Positions 17,900-26,878 of a stretch of 35,400 nucleotides of DNA are shown here, in pieces (within the stretch, counting starts at the first letter, position 1; every line of letters starts with the position of its first letter). The position numbers were made by a program, and so were the translations under genes. Source of the DNA: Endomicrobium sp. (GTDB lineage Bacteria; Elusimicrobiota; Endomicrobiia; Endomicrobiales; Endomicrobiaceae). Location of the stretch: the NCBI GenBank assembly GCA_031264325.1, contig JAISEE010000029.1:1-35400 (forward strand), written 5' to 3'. Under the pieces are notes generated by a model, which made no database searches, had not been told where the DNA came from, and was given only the letters and a program-made list of their open reading frames with translations.

Positions 17900-17947
17900 A
17901 CACTATATGTAGCGTGAGTAGTCTTTAGTTGACACAACATATATTAC
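17900..17947 (-). promoter_or_regulatory. Candidate tandem NrdR operator of the nrdD operon
   Basis: ACACTATATGTAGCGT at 17900-17915 matches the NrdR box consensus ACACWATATWTWGTGT at 14 of 16 positions, and ACACAACATATATTAC at 17932-17947 matches at 12 of 16. Their starts are 32 bp apart; NrdR boxes are known to occur as pairs spaced by an integral number of helical turns, about 31-32 bp, before nrd genes. The second box covers the -10 element of the nrdD promoter and the first lies just past the predicted start site. The match counts are mine by eye; nrdR itself is not in the window. Confidence 0.68.
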
Positions 17948-17969
17948 ATTAGTAAAAAATAAATGTCAA
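17941..17969 (-). promoter_or_regulatory. Consensus sigma-70 promoter for the nrdD operon
   Basis: Read on the minus strand, TTGACA (17969-17964) is followed after exactly 17 bp by TAATAT (17946-17941). The -35 is perfect and the -10 matches TATAAT in four of six positions. Transcription would start near 17934, leaving a leader of about 195 bases before nrdD. Another TATAAT lies at 17830-17825 on the same strand, without a good -35, and could be a secondary promoter. Confidence 0.72.
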
Positions 17970-17983
17970 GCGTTTCAAGCGTT
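17966..17983. repeat. Tandem 9-bp duplication at the end of nadA
   Basis: TCAAGCGTT occurs twice in direct succession (17966-17974 and 17975-17983). The copy farther into nadA contains its stop codon; the other copy lies outside and supplies part of the -35 element of the nrdD promoter. Confidence 0.8.
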
Positions 17984-18898
17984 TATTTTCAACATTTTTA
18001 AAATTGGAGAATAGGCTCTTTTTCTGATGTTGTCCTGCACAAAAATAATATTTTTCATGTTGACAAGAACATCATAGACTTTTGCCAATGTTATTTTTTT
18101 CATATTTGGACATACGCTAAGTTCAGTTGCAGGATAAAAATTTCCACTAGGATTATCTTTTTTCAGTTTATGTAGTATACCTGTTTCTGTGCATATAATG
18201 AATTCTTCAGAAGGACTTTTTTTAATGTGTTCGCACATGCCTCCTGTAGATAATGTATAGTCTGCTAAGTCAAGAACTTCAGGACGACATTCAGGGTGCG
18301 CTAAAACCTCTGCTTTAGGGTATTTATTTTTAGCTGTTTTTACATATTCAGGTAAGATAAAATTGTTGTGTGTGGGGCAAAAACCATTCCAAATATTTAT
18401 TTTTATGCCTGATACTTTTTGGATGTATCTGCCTAAATTTCTATCAGGTGTAAAAATAATGTCAGTATTCTTATCAAAATTCTCAACTACTTTTTTTACG
18501 ACATTTACTGCATTTGAAGATGTACAGCATATGTCACTTTCTGCTTTTACTGCTGCAGAAGTATTCACGTAAGATACAACTATGGGTTTTTTAAACTTTG
18601 ATTTAAACTCTTTTAGTTTTTCTACAGTTATCATATCTGCCATAGGACAACCCGCTTTCAAGTCAGGTATTAAAATTTTTTTTTGAGGATTAAGAATAGA
18701 AGCAGTTTCAGCCATAAAATACACACCGCAAAGCACAATAATGTCATTTTTTGCCTGAGTTGCTTGCTTGCTTAATTCTAAAGAATCGCCGACGAAATCG
18801 GCTATATCGTATATTTCTGGGCGTTGGTATGTATGAGCTAAAACTAACGCTTTTTTTTCTTTTTTTAAAATGTTTATCTTTTGAACAATATCGCTCAT
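17975..18898 (-). CDS. nadA: Quinolinate synthase A
   Basis: A 307-residue [4Fe-4S] enzyme that condenses iminoaspartate with dihydroxyacetone phosphate to quinolinate, the second step of de novo NAD synthesis. It opens with LVLAHTYQRPEIYDIADFVGDS; the likely cluster ligands are C84 (KAGCPMAD), C174 (NGFCPTH) and C263 (SVCPNMKKIT). Length is typical. Its partner enzyme gene nadB lies far away at 34111. ATG18898 is preceded by AGGAT and, 20-45 bp upstream, by a perfect tandem 13-bp repeat. The 3' end is a tandem 9-bp duplication. Confidence 0.96.
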   Translation of the reverse strand: MSDIVQKINILKKEKKALVLAHTYQRPEIYDIADFVGDSLELSKQATQAKNDIIVLCGVYFMAETASILNPQKKILIPDLKAGCPMADMITVEKLKEFKSKFKKPIVVSYVNTSAAVKAESDICCTSSNAVNVVKKVVENFDKNTDIIFTPDRNLGRYIQKVSGIKINIWNGFCPTHNNFILPEYVKTAKNKYPKAEVLAHPECRPEVLDLADYTLSTGGMCEHIKKSPSEEFIICTETGILHKLKKDNPSGNFYPATELSVCPNMKKITLAKVYDVLVNMKNIIFVQDNIRKRAYSPILKMLKINA

Positions 18899-20277
18899 TT
18901 AATCTTTTTTTTATCCTATGTGTTGAGTAAATGTGTTGAGTAAAAAAATTATTTAACGGTTGTTATTTTAATTTTTTCAAAATCTTTTATAACCAAAAAT
19001 TTTAGATTAGGCGAATTATATACTTATTGACAAAGAAGATTTTTGTAACTTGACACATGAGTAAGTTCCCAAAAAAATCTACCCTGACTGCGTGATATCG
19101 TGATATATGTAAAATTAAGAAAACTTGCAACATTGTTTTTCTCAACCCAAAACATACTTAATTACTAAGACCTATCTTTTCTTATTGTAAGTTTATGTTA
19201 AGATTTGTGTCATAGAATTTATATAGTTAAAGCTTTTTTTTGGAGAATATGCCTCTATTTTACTCTCTATGTTCGAGCTAAAAACTGTCAATCTTTTTTT
19301 GGCACAATAAGTATATCAAGCTGTCATTTAATTTTATACTTTTAGACATTTTATGTCTTTTGCATTTTGAAAGAATTAAAAATTTTTTTATGCGGCCTTA
19401 TCATGTTACTCCATTAGCTCGATTTTGTCCCATGTTCATAAAACAATACAGTGTGAGAAAATATTTCCAGAAAGTTTATACTGCATAATAAGTACGATAT
19501 TGTTTTTAGTGTGCCGTAAGTTTCATATGCTATTGTAACATTTTTAAGTTATTTTTCAGATTTAAGAATAATATTTCAAATTTTATAAAATTTGGGATGG
19601 TGACTAAGTGTAAAAAAATGAACTTTCAGAATGTTTAGCCACCACATTATCTTTAAGTCAATACTTTAATACTAAATATTATAACATATTACAGCGAGAG
19701 GGATGTTTATATGCATTTATGGCATTAATTATATTTATTTAAGCTTTTTTTCTATAAAATAACACAAGTGGATACAAGGGTGTGAGGCCAGCTTTGTCTA
19801 TCCTTAATAGTTGAAGAATTTGTACATATGGTTTATATGGGTATCAAGCTGTGTTCAGAATTTTTTGCGAGCAGTATAGCAATTATAATATGTAATAATT
19901 GTAATATTTTTAGCTCTTTCCTTGTCTTTACGATCAATGAATTTTTATGATTCTTTCTGGGACCTGATATTAGAAATGTCGTTTAATCTTATTTTTATTT
20001 TGTGCTTTTGTCTTCTTCATTAAATAAAATATTTTATGACTATATATCTCGCACTATCTTCTGCAAATTTTATACATATTCTTTGAATCTATATATGCTT
20101 AGTAGTTATTTACAAAAGAGCTTTATCCTTAAAACTGTGGGTGTATAAAACTCAGATATAAATGTTAAATAGTCGTTAGTTATCATTAGCTACAACCATT
20201 GTTGTGTTGTGTCTTATTTCTAACTATGTGTTACTATAATTTTTCACAGTTCAATCTTTCTATTTATATCTTTTATA
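18899..20277. other. Gene-poor region between nadA and the MATE gene
   Basis: No intact gene found on either strand. The stretch is AT-rich with frequent stops in all frames. Short protein-like pieces occur on the minus strand around 19850-20060, for example KFIDRKDKERAKNI and, in the same frame beyond one stop, RLNDISNIRSQKES, which suggests a decayed gene; I cannot name it. CGTGATAT is duplicated in tandem at 19091-19106. No tRNA, CRISPR or IS end is recognisable. Confidence 0.55.
18918..18943. repeat. Perfect tandem 13-bp repeat upstream of nadA
   Basis: ATGTGTTGAGTAA occurs twice back to back (18918-18930 and 18931-18943), 20 to 45 bp before the nadA start codon. It could be a pair of regulator sites in the leader or promoter region, or simply a slippage duplication like others in this window. 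Confidence 0.85.
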
Positions 20278-21627
20278 TCATTCCATTTTGCTTAAGTTTT
20301 TATGTTCGTAATTCATTAAAATAGCAGTTGATATGAACGCGATTAAATCAGACACAGGTATAGTAATCCATACACCTGTAACTCCAAGATATTTTGGTAA
20401 TATAAGAAGTAGAGGGATTGAAAGTATAAATTGCTTTGTTGCAGATAAAATTATTGAAAGGTTAGCTTTTCCTATACTTTGGAAAAATACTATAGATACT
20501 GTTTGATAGCCGACTAAACAGTAAGTTATAAGTATATAACGCATTCCTTCGACGGTTACTTTAATAAGCTCTTTGTCTGTGGTAAACAAAGAAACTATAG
20601 CGTGAGGAAATATTCCAGCAATCAAAGAGCCTAGTGCCATCACGACTACTGCTATAAAAATTGTTTTTTTTAACACTTCGTTAACCCTTTTGTATAATCC
20701 AGCTCCATAATTATATCCTGATATTGGTTGCATTCCCTGAGTTAATCCCAAAACAATCATAGCAAAGACAAATAAGATCCGAACTACTATTCCGTACGCT
20801 CCTACGGCAGTATCTCCTCCATAAATAGAGAGGTTTTTATTTATAAGTACTATGATTATACACGTAGTGACATTAATAAGAAAAGGAGATAAACCAATTG
20901 AAAATATTTTTTTTACAGTATTTTTATTTAAAGCGAAAAATTTTTTTTGAAAATGTATAAAATTTGTTTTATTACTAAAAAATTTTATCTGCCATGCCAG
21001 TGCCAAAGTTTGAGAAATAATCGTTGCAAAAGCACTTCCACGTATGCCCCAACCAAACTTAAATATAAATAAAGGATTAAGAATAAAATTTACAATTATG
21101 GTTGCAAAAGTTGCAGTCATAGCTTTTTTAGGATATCCTTGAGAGCGCAACAAAGAATTAATTCCCATATACATGTGCGTAACAACGTTGCCTATTAAAA
21201 TGATAACTATGAAGTCATGAGCATGTGGGAGCGTTTGTTGACTTGCTCCAAAAAAAAGAAGTATCGGATCTAGAAAAAACAATAGTATTACAGAAAAAAG
21301 AGTTCCTATTATTGTATTTAAAACAATAACATTCCCTAAAATATAATTTGCTGCTTCATAGTCCTTTTGTCCAAGTCTTATTGAAAGCATTGTGCCTGCG
21401 CCGATGCCAATTAGTTGACCGAATGCAATTCCTAAATTAATTATGGGGAGAGTTATAGATAAACCTGATAGGGCATCTATTCCTACGCCGTGTCCTATAA
21501 ATATACTGTCTGTAACATTGCAGAGTGATGTGGCAAACATCGCCATAGTTGCCGGGAGTGCATATTGCGTTAATAATTTTCCTATATTTGCAGTTCCAAG
21601 CGTAAGATGAGCAACATTTTTTTCCAA
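20278..21627 (-). CDS. MATE-family multidrug/metabolite exporter
   Basis: A 449-residue integral membrane protein with about 12 hydrophobic segments in two similar halves. Motifs such as LLTQYALPATMAMFATSLCN, TDSIFIGHGVG, GINSLLRSQGYPKKAM and QPISGYNYGAG are typical of the MATE family, MepA-like branch. These proteins export drugs or metabolites in exchange for Na+ or H+; the substrate is unknown. The start is TTG at 21627-21625, supported by AAGGAAT seven bases upstream. It stands alone between two gene-poor stretches, so it appears to be actively retained. TATAAT-like sequences lie just upstream, without a clear -35 element. Confidence 0.93.
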   Translation of the reverse strand: MEKNVAHLTLGTANIGKLLTQYALPATMAMFATSLCNVTDSIFIGHGVGIDALSGLSITLPIINLGIAFGQLIGIGAGTMLSIRLGQKDYEAANYILGNVIVLNTIIGTLFSVILLFFLDPILLFFGASQQTLPHAHDFIVIILIGNVVTHMYMGINSLLRSQGYPKKAMTATFATIIVNFILNPLFIFKFGWGIRGSAFATIISQTLALAWQIKFFSNKTNFIHFQKKFFALNKNTVKKIFSIGLSPFLINVTTCIIIVLINKNLSIYGGDTAVGAYGIVVRILFVFAMIVLGLTQGMQPISGYNYGAGLYKRVNEVLKKTIFIAVVVMALGSLIAGIFPHAIVSLFTTDKELIKVTVEGMRYILITYCLVGYQTVSIVFFQSIGKANLSIILSATKQFILSIPLLLILPKYLGVTGVWITIPVSDLIAFISTAILMNYEHKNLSKME

Positions 21628-21719
21628 TTTTTATTCCTTAAATATCAATAAAATTAATCATATATTATAATTATACAAAGAAAGATTTATATTGTATTGA
21701 AAAACAATTGCGTTTTAAC

Positions 21720-21860
21720 ATGGGAGATAAAAGTGAAAATATTAGTTTAGAAGCTATACTTGGAGTGCTTGTGTTTTTATTGAGATAAAGCGATAATATA
21801 TATAATTTGTTGCGATCAAAAAAGGGGCTTTGGGGGTTTGTTATTAAAAAGAGTAGTTAG
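21720..21860 (+). pseudogene. Small reading frame broken by one in-frame stop
   Basis: From ATG21720 the frame reads MGDKSENISLEAILGVLVFL and two more residues, then a single TAA at codon 23, then continues in the same frame for 23 more protein-like codons including NLLRSKKGLWGFVIKK to a TAG at 21858-21860. The part before the stop contains a possible membrane segment. This looks like a small gene killed by one nonsense mutation, or two small peptides. I do not recognise the family. Confidence 0.35.
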
Positions 21861-22004
21861 ATAAAAACAGATTTGAAAATATATAAAATTAATCTTAATT
21901 AGAGAGATAAATTTGATGATTTCTATTATTTATGATTATATTAAAATGTAGATGCCCTAGTACTAGTTTAAAATATAACAAATTTTGGTCATTATGGTTC
22001 TTCG

Positions 22005-22184
22005 ATGAAAACGGGTATTTCAATCTTTAAATATATCTCTGATTATAGCTTTGCTCCGCATGGTAAGTTTAACTATAATTATGTTTTTCAAAAATTAAAA
22101 TGTAAATTTTTGGAGTCTAATGTTAAGCTTTTTGTTTATAAAGTATCTAAATGGTGGTATCAAATAAAGACCTGGAATCTATAA
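22005..22184 (+). pseudogene. Unrecognised 59-codon open frame, probable fragment
   Basis: ATG22005 opens a 59-residue frame rich in aromatic and lysine residues (KFNYNYVFQKLKCKF, SKWWYQIKTWNL). The frame is open a little farther upstream with protein-like NITNFGHYGSS before the ATG. The alternating pattern could be part of a beta-barrel protein, but nothing is recognisable and no Shine-Dalgarno precedes it. I regard it as a remnant of a longer gene rather than a functional one. Confidence 0.3.
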
Positions 22185-22404
22185 TTTTGCAAGCTATGGG
22201 TTGTGTGTGGTCCTAGAAAATTATAAATAAGATAAATATATCCTATTAGATTTGTAGTTATGAGGATTATTGATTTGGGTGAATATTTTACAACTTTAGG
22301 AATACAGAAATAATTGTTTCAAATATTTCGTCATTTCTTTTGTAAATCTATTCTTGTTTCGTTCGTTTCTGTCTTTTTTGGCAGTTTGGAATTATTATAA
22401 TATT

Positions 22405-22433
22405 CAAGTCTGACAAGTCTGATTCAAGTCTGA
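22405..22433. repeat. Three copies of CAAGTCTGA
   Basis: CAAGTCTGA occurs at 22405-22413, 22414-22422 and 22425-22433. The first two are directly adjacent and the third is two bases farther. They resemble iterated binding sites or slippage products; no gene lies closer than 22765. Confidence 0.8.
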
Positions 22434-22712
22434 ATTTGTGTAGAATCTTTAATAATAATTGTCAACATACACCCCAGCAACATACTAGCATATATTTTTA
22501 ACCATGGATGCAAAGGCATAACTATAGCACAAATTGTATGAGATAAGTTCCATTTTTGCTTTCCTTCAGTTTTTTCTTGTTATATAAAGCTTTAACTTTT
22601 TATATTTAATTTATAATATCTGTTTGATTATATAAATTTTTGTATTATTTTATTTATGATGGATGTATGATGTTATGGGGATGTAAAAGAATTTGTATAA
22701 TTTTGTATCAAT

Positions 22713-22736
22713 ATTAATATCATAATTAATATCATA
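22713..22736. repeat. Perfect tandem 12-bp repeat upstream of the barrel gene
   Basis: ATTAATATCATA is repeated exactly at 22713-22724 and 22725-22736, then partly again as AATCATA. It ends 28 bp before the start codon at 22765, in what should be the transcribed leader or promoter region. Confidence 0.8.
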
Positions 22737-22764
22737 AATCATAACATTTTTAGGAATTTTAAAA

Positions 22765-24162
22765 ATGAACAATTGTTTAATTAATTCTAAAGAATATTTT
22801 TTAACACTTTTATTTGTTTTTTTGTTGTATATATTTTTTACAGGAAAGACATACGCAACTGAAATTAATTATGATTTTGCCCAATGTGTTACTGCGAGTG
22901 TTGCTTTTTTGAATCAAGGCGCTGACGCTGTGGCAGATAAAGGAGCTATGACAGCAGTTTCGTCTGTAGCCCTAAATAGTATTGGAAACCTTTCTTTATT
23001 TGGCACGACTTTTATTGGAAAATCAAAATGTAAGATGGGGTCTCAAGGTAATCACATCGATTTAATCGTGACATTTTTAGTTGTAGGATTAGTAAAAAGT
23101 TTTAATACTGATTTTGGAAAACTAACACTTGGTCCATTTTTTGAACATGGCATAAGTTCTTGTGATGGATATAGAGACTTATCAATCACTGGGCTAGGAA
23201 ATCTTGGTTATAGTGGCGGTGGATTGTTGGGGCATATTGATTTTAGTAAAAATTTTTACAGTGAATTATCAGGTAAAGTGGGTTTTAATCAAACAGATTT
23301 TGCAATGGAATTTAGTAAGATAAAAAAATATGATTATAGGGCATTATATATGAACTGTCATGTAGGTTCTGGCTATGTGTTCAAAATAAACAATATTTTA
23401 AAATTTGACACTTACAGTAAATATTTTTTCACACACAAATTTAGCAAAAATGTTTATTTAAAGGATGACACGTTTTTTAGGTTTTTAGATATTAACTCTC
23501 AACGTATACGAATTGGAACAAGAATATCTTATATATTTAACAAACATGCAGTTGCTTATTGTGGAGCGGCATATGAGTATATTACTACAGAAACTATTGG
23601 CATTAAAAAAGGCTTAGCTGATAGTTTTTATACATTGAAAGGAGGAAGATGGATAGGAGAAATAGGCGTTTTTGAAAGCTTTAAGGATTTTTATTTTGGT
23701 TTAAGTGGTCAGTGTTATATCTGTGAACAAAGCGGTGTATTGCTAATGCTTGGAACTTCTTTTGATTTATTTAGCAGGATAGAAAAATTTTTAGGGTATT
23801 CTTCTGGAAAATTTTATTCAAAAAAAACCAAAAGATTTAGCAAAAATTTTAAGATGTCAAAGAAAAAATGTTTTGATAAAACTCTTGAAATAATAAAAAA
23901 ACTGAAAGCAAGAGTAACTCACAAGAGTTTTGATAAAGGTTATATCATAGCTTTTAATTTTGCCAAGAATTTTGACGGTTGTTGTTTGGATTCAACAGAA
24001 GTAGGAATTTTTATAACGGGAACAAGTTCTGAGAGCATAATTGTTGAAGTTTGTTCAGAAAATAATATACTTTGTAAAAAATTTTCTGTTAAATTTTTTG
24101 AAATGTTGATTGAAAAGTTTGATGATTTAAGCAAAGAAGACAACAATAAAAACAATGGGTAG
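22765..24162 (+). CDS. Secreted autotransporter-type beta-barrel protein with C-terminal extension
   Basis: A 465-residue protein. Residues 11-27 are a hydrophobic signal peptide with a likely cleavage after TYA (about 31). Residues about 95-335 resemble an autotransporter outer-membrane barrel: [77 protein letters not shown] and LMLGTSF as the presumed last strand. There is almost no passenger domain. Unusually, about 130 residues follow the barrel: a lysine-rich linker (about 336-370) and a cysteine-containing alpha/beta-looking segment (about 371-465) that I do not recognise. AGGAAT lies upstream of the ATG. It ends 10 bp before enolase. Confidence 0.7.
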   Translation: MNNCLINSKEYFLTLLFVFLLYIFFTGKTYATEINYDFAQCVTASVAFLNQGADAVADKGAMTAVSSVALNSIGNLSLFGTTFIGKSKCKMGSQGNHIDLIVTFLVVGLVKSFNTDFGKLTLGPFFEHGISSCDGYRDLSITGLGNLGYSGGGLLGHIDFSKNFYSELSGKVGFNQTDFAMEFSKIKKYDYRALYMNCHVGSGYVFKINNILKFDTYSKYFFTHKFSKNVYLKDDTFFRFLDINSQRIRIGTRISYIFNKHAVAYCGAAYEYITTETIGIKKGLADSFYTLKGGRWIGEIGVFESFKDFYFGLSGQCYICEQSGVLLMLGTSFDLFSRIEKFLGYSSGKFYSKKTKRFSKNFKMSKKKCFDKTLEIIKKLKARVTHKSFDKGYIIAFNFAKNFDGCCLDSTEVGIFITGTSSESIIVEVCSENNILCKKFSVKFFEMLIEKFDDLSKEDNNKNNG

Positions 24163-24172
24163 GGAGGCATTT

Positions 24173-25477
24173 ATGGCAAAGATTAAAAAAATTAAAGGAA
24201 GAGAAATTGTTGATTCACGAGGAAATCCTACTGTTGAGGTGGATATTTTATTGGATGATGGAACTTTAGGAAGAGCGGCTGTTCCTTCCGGTGCCTCAAC
24301 TGGATCCAGAGAGGCTCTTGAACTTAGAGATGGAGACAAAAAAAGATTTGATGGTAAGGGTGTTTTAAAAGCTGTATCAAATGTTAATAAGGAAATAGCC
24401 TCAAAAATTGTTGGATTTGATGTAATCGAACAACAAAAAATAGATGAAACAATGATAAAACTTGATGGCACGGATTTTAAGAGTAATTTAGGGGCTAACG
24501 CTATACTTGGAGTATCTCTTGCGTGCGCTAAAGCCGGAGCTATTTCAAGTAGACTTCCTGTGTATGAGTATGTAAGAAAGACTTATGAAATCAAAAGCGA
24601 TAAATATATTTTGCCTGTTCCGTTGATGAATATTATAAACGGCGGCGAACATGCTGATAATAATGTTGATTTACAGGAGTTCATGATTGCTCCTATAAAT
24701 ATTTCTAGCTTTCATGAAGCTTTAAGGGTAGGCTGTGAAGTTTTTCATAGTTTAAAAAAAGTATTAAATAACAGAGGCTTTTCAACAGGTGTTGGCGATG
24801 AAGGTGGATTTGCCCCAAATTTAATATCTAATGAACAAGCCTTGGAAGTAATATGTGAAGCTGTTAAAACTGCAGGCTATGAAGTTGGAAAAGACATAGT
24901 TTTTGCTTTAGACGTAGCTGCAAGCGAGCTTTATAACAATGGCAAATATAAGCTTGATGGTGAAGTAAAAGACAAAGTAAAAACCTCGCAAGACATGATT
25001 GCTTTTTATGACAATCTTTTGAAGAAATATCCTATAATGTCTATAGAAGATGGTTTAAGCGAATCGGATTGGGATGGCTGGAAAACTCTTACTCAAGAGT
25101 TAAAATCTAAGTTACAACTTGTAGGTGACGATCTTTTTGTAACAAACACGAAAATATTTAAAGATGGCATAGACAAGCATATTGCAAATTCTATTCTTAT
25201 AAAAGTCAATCAAATAGGTTCTCTTTCAGAGACTGTTGCTGCTATTCAAATGGCTTATAAGGCTGGTTATACTGCTATTATGTCACACCGTTCGGGAGAA
25301 ACAGAAGATAGTATAATTGCAGATTTAGCTGTTGCTTTAAATACAGGGCAGATTAAAACAGGTTCTGCGTCAAGGACTGATAGAATGTGTAAATATAATC
25401 AGCTTTTAAGAATAGAGGAAGAGTTAGGTCCAGAGTCAAACTATTTGGGAATGGCCGTTTTTTCAAGCATAAAATAA
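24173..25477 (+). CDS. eno: Enolase
   Basis: A 434-residue enolase that interconverts 2-phosphoglycerate and phosphoenolpyruvate in glycolysis. It has [67 protein letters not shown], the catalytic-lysine region [15 protein letters not shown] and [17 protein letters not shown]. Residues and length are normal. ATG24173 follows AGGGAGG (24161-24167); a GTG-free earlier start at 24155 would add six residues and overlap the upstream gene. The barrel gene ends 10 bp before it, so the two may share a transcript. Confidence 0.98.
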   Translation: MAKIKKIKGREIVDSRGNPTVEVDILLDDGTLGRAAVPSGASTGSREALELRDGDKKRFDGKGVLKAVSNVNKEIASKIVGFDVIEQQKIDETMIKLDGTDFKSNLGANAILGVSLACAKAGAISSRLPVYEYVRKTYEIKSDKYILPVPLMNIINGGEHADNNVDLQEFMIAPINISSFHEALRVGCEVFHSLKKVLNNRGFSTGVGDEGGFAPNLISNEQALEVICEAVKTAGYEVGKDIVFALDVAASELYNNGKYKLDGEVKDKVKTSQDMIAFYDNLLKKYPIMSIEDGLSESDWDGWKTLTQELKSKLQLVGDDLFVTNTKIFKDGIDKHIANSILIKVNQIGSLSETVAAIQMAYKAGYTAIMSHRSGETEDSIIADLAVALNTGQIKTGSASRTDRMCKYNQLLRIEEELGPESNYLGMAVFSSIK

Positions 25478-25491
25478 TAGCGATCTCAAAA

Positions 25492-26508
25492 ATGTCTATT
25501 TTAAAAATTCAAGATTTTAGCAAGTTGATACAGTCAAAAAAAACTTCGCCTGTGTATTTATTTGCAGGCGAAGAAATTTATCTTATTGATTTATGTCTTA
25601 ATAAGATAGAAAAATTGCTTGTTGTAGATGATTTAAATAGAGAAGTTTTTTATGTATTCGACTCAAATTTAGAAGATATTTTAAATGCTGCTTTTACTCT
25701 TCCTTTTTTAAGCAATAAAAGGTTGATAATAGTAAAAGATGTAAATAAGATGAGGGCTATAGATGCCGAACGTGTTATGAGATATTTAACAAACACCTCA
25801 GATACTTCTTGTCTTGTTCTTTTATATTATGGTAATTATAAAAAAGAAAATGTTGTGAAGAGAAAAGAACTTGTAAACGCCTGCATATCTTCAAAAAATT
25901 GTGTTGTTGTGGACTGTAGAAAACAGTATGAAAGTGAAGTAAAAAACTTTATAAAATTTATTTTAACTGATAAAGGTAAAAATGCTTCTTGCGATGTTAT
26001 TTCAAGAATTATTGAAGAAAACGGTACTGATTTATTAAATATTTCAACTGAGATAGAAAAGTTGTTATTGTATGTTGGAAAAAATAATAAAGAAATCACA
26101 AAAAACGATTTGGAAAAAGTCGGGGGGTATACAAAAGAAGTAAATATTTATACTTTATCTTCGAATATAGAATCTAAAAATTTAAAACAGGCGATATTTG
26201 TGTTGGAAAAATTGTTAAACGATGGTGAAGATCCTGTAAAGATACTTTCGGCAATATCTTTTTCAATCAGAAAAATGCTCAATGTTAAGAGTATGTTAGA
26301 AGAACAAAATATGTCTGTTTCTGAGGTTGCATCGGTTTTTAAAATGCATGGTTTTTACGCGAAGGCATTTTTTTCAAATCTCAAAAAACACAATACAAAG
26401 ATTTTAAAGGAAAGTTTAAAGATTATATTAGAGACTGATACGGCTATTAAAACTGGTGGCAACGATATTGTATTAGCTTTAGAAAAAGTTGTATTATTTA
26501 TATGTTAA
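25492..26508 (+). CDS. holA: DNA polymerase III subunit delta
   Basis: A 338-residue protein resembling HolA, the clamp-loader delta subunit that opens the sliding clamp. SPVYLFAGEEIYLIDLCLNKI near the start, FLSNKRLIIVKDVNKM, ISTEIEKLLLYVGKN and a C-terminal helical domain with DPVKILSAISFSIRKML match the family layout (AAA+-like domains without a Walker A, then a collar helix domain). Length is typical. It starts 14 bp after enolase with a weak Shine-Dalgarno. It converges with rpsT, and holA-rpsT adjacency is common in bacteria, which supports the call. Confidence 0.85.
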   Translation: MSILKIQDFSKLIQSKKTSPVYLFAGEEIYLIDLCLNKIEKLLVVDDLNREVFYVFDSNLEDILNAAFTLPFLSNKRLIIVKDVNKMRAIDAERVMRYLTNTSDTSCLVLLYYGNYKKENVVKRKELVNACISSKNCVVVDCRKQYESEVKNFIKFILTDKGKNASCDVISRIIEENGTDLLNISTEIEKLLLYVGKNNKEITKNDLEKVGGYTKEVNIYTLSSNIESKNLKQAIFVLEKLLNDGEDPVKILSAISFSIRKMLNVKSMLEEQNMSVSEVASVFKMHGFYAKAFFSNLKKHNTKILKESLKIILETDTAIKTGGNDIVLALEKVVLFIC

Positions 26509-26527
26509 ATAAAATAGCTGTTTATTT
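26507..26527. terminator. Possible bidirectional terminator between holA and rpsT
   Basis: AAATAAA (26507-26513) pairs with TTTATTT (26521-26527) around a 7-nt loop, followed by more T's on the plus strand and A's/T's on the minus side. It contains only A/T pairs, so it would be a weak hairpin, but its position between two convergent genes, overlapping both ends, fits a shared terminator. Confidence 0.35.
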
Positions 26528-26803
26528 TTTTAGTTTAGCAACAAGTTTTGATAGTCTTGCTTTTTGACTTGAAGCGACTTTGGAGTGGACAATGTTTTTT
26601 TTTGCAGCCTTATCCAATTCTGAAAAAGCTATTGTCAACTGTTCTATGGCAACTTTAACATCATTTTTCTTTATAGCATCTTCAACTTTTTTTATTGTGT
26701 TTTTTATTTTGCTTTTAATGCTTGAGTTTCTTTCAGTTTTTTTTTCTGCTTTTCTTGCTTCCTTAAGAGCAGATGTATGCCTGCCTGTTTTAAGTTTTGT
26801 CAT
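26522..26803 (-). CDS. rpsT: 30S ribosomal protein S20
   Basis: A 93-residue strongly basic protein with the S20 pattern: an N-terminal lysine-rich helix (TGRHTSALKEARKAEKKTER), IKSKIKNTIKKVEDAI and the C-terminal AAKKNIVHSKVASSQKARLSK, matching the conserved GxiHkNtAarkKSrLa region in altered form. S20 binds the 5' domain of 16S rRNA. GAGGGAT precedes the ATG and a near-consensus promoter lies about 50 bp upstream on the same strand. Confidence 0.93.
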   Translation of the reverse strand: MTKLKTGRHTSALKEARKAEKKTERNSSIKSKIKNTIKKVEDAIKKNDVKVAIEQLTIAFSELDKAAKKNIVHSKVASSQKARLSKLVAKLKK

Positions 26804-26849
26804 TTTTTATAATATCCCTCTCATCCGAAACTTATATAACTTAGTGTCA

Positions 26850-26878
26850 ATTATACATAAAATTGGCAAATTGATCAA
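26850..26878 (-). promoter_or_regulatory. Sigma-70 promoter of rpsT
   Basis: On the minus strand TTGATC (26878-26873) is followed after exactly 17 bp by a perfect TATAAT (26855-26850). Transcription would start near 26843, 40 bp before the rpsT start codon. Confidence 0.75.

Larger units (their letters stand above)
21628..22764. other. Gene-poor region with remnants and short repeats
   Basis: No convincing full-length gene. It holds an interrupted 46-codon frame (21720-21860), a 59-codon open frame (22005-22184), a short protein-like piece from ATG22260 (MRIIDLGEYFTTLGIQK) and several direct repeats (22405-22433, 22463-22485, 22713-22736). TATAAT at 22696-22701 could be the -10 of the gene at 22765, but no good -35 is seen. 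Confidence 0.55.

Noticed and set aside
19769-19860. Plus-strand piece reading GYKGVRPALSIL, reminiscent of the methionine synthase activation domain
   Set aside because: The resemblance is limited to about eight residues and does not extend on either side.
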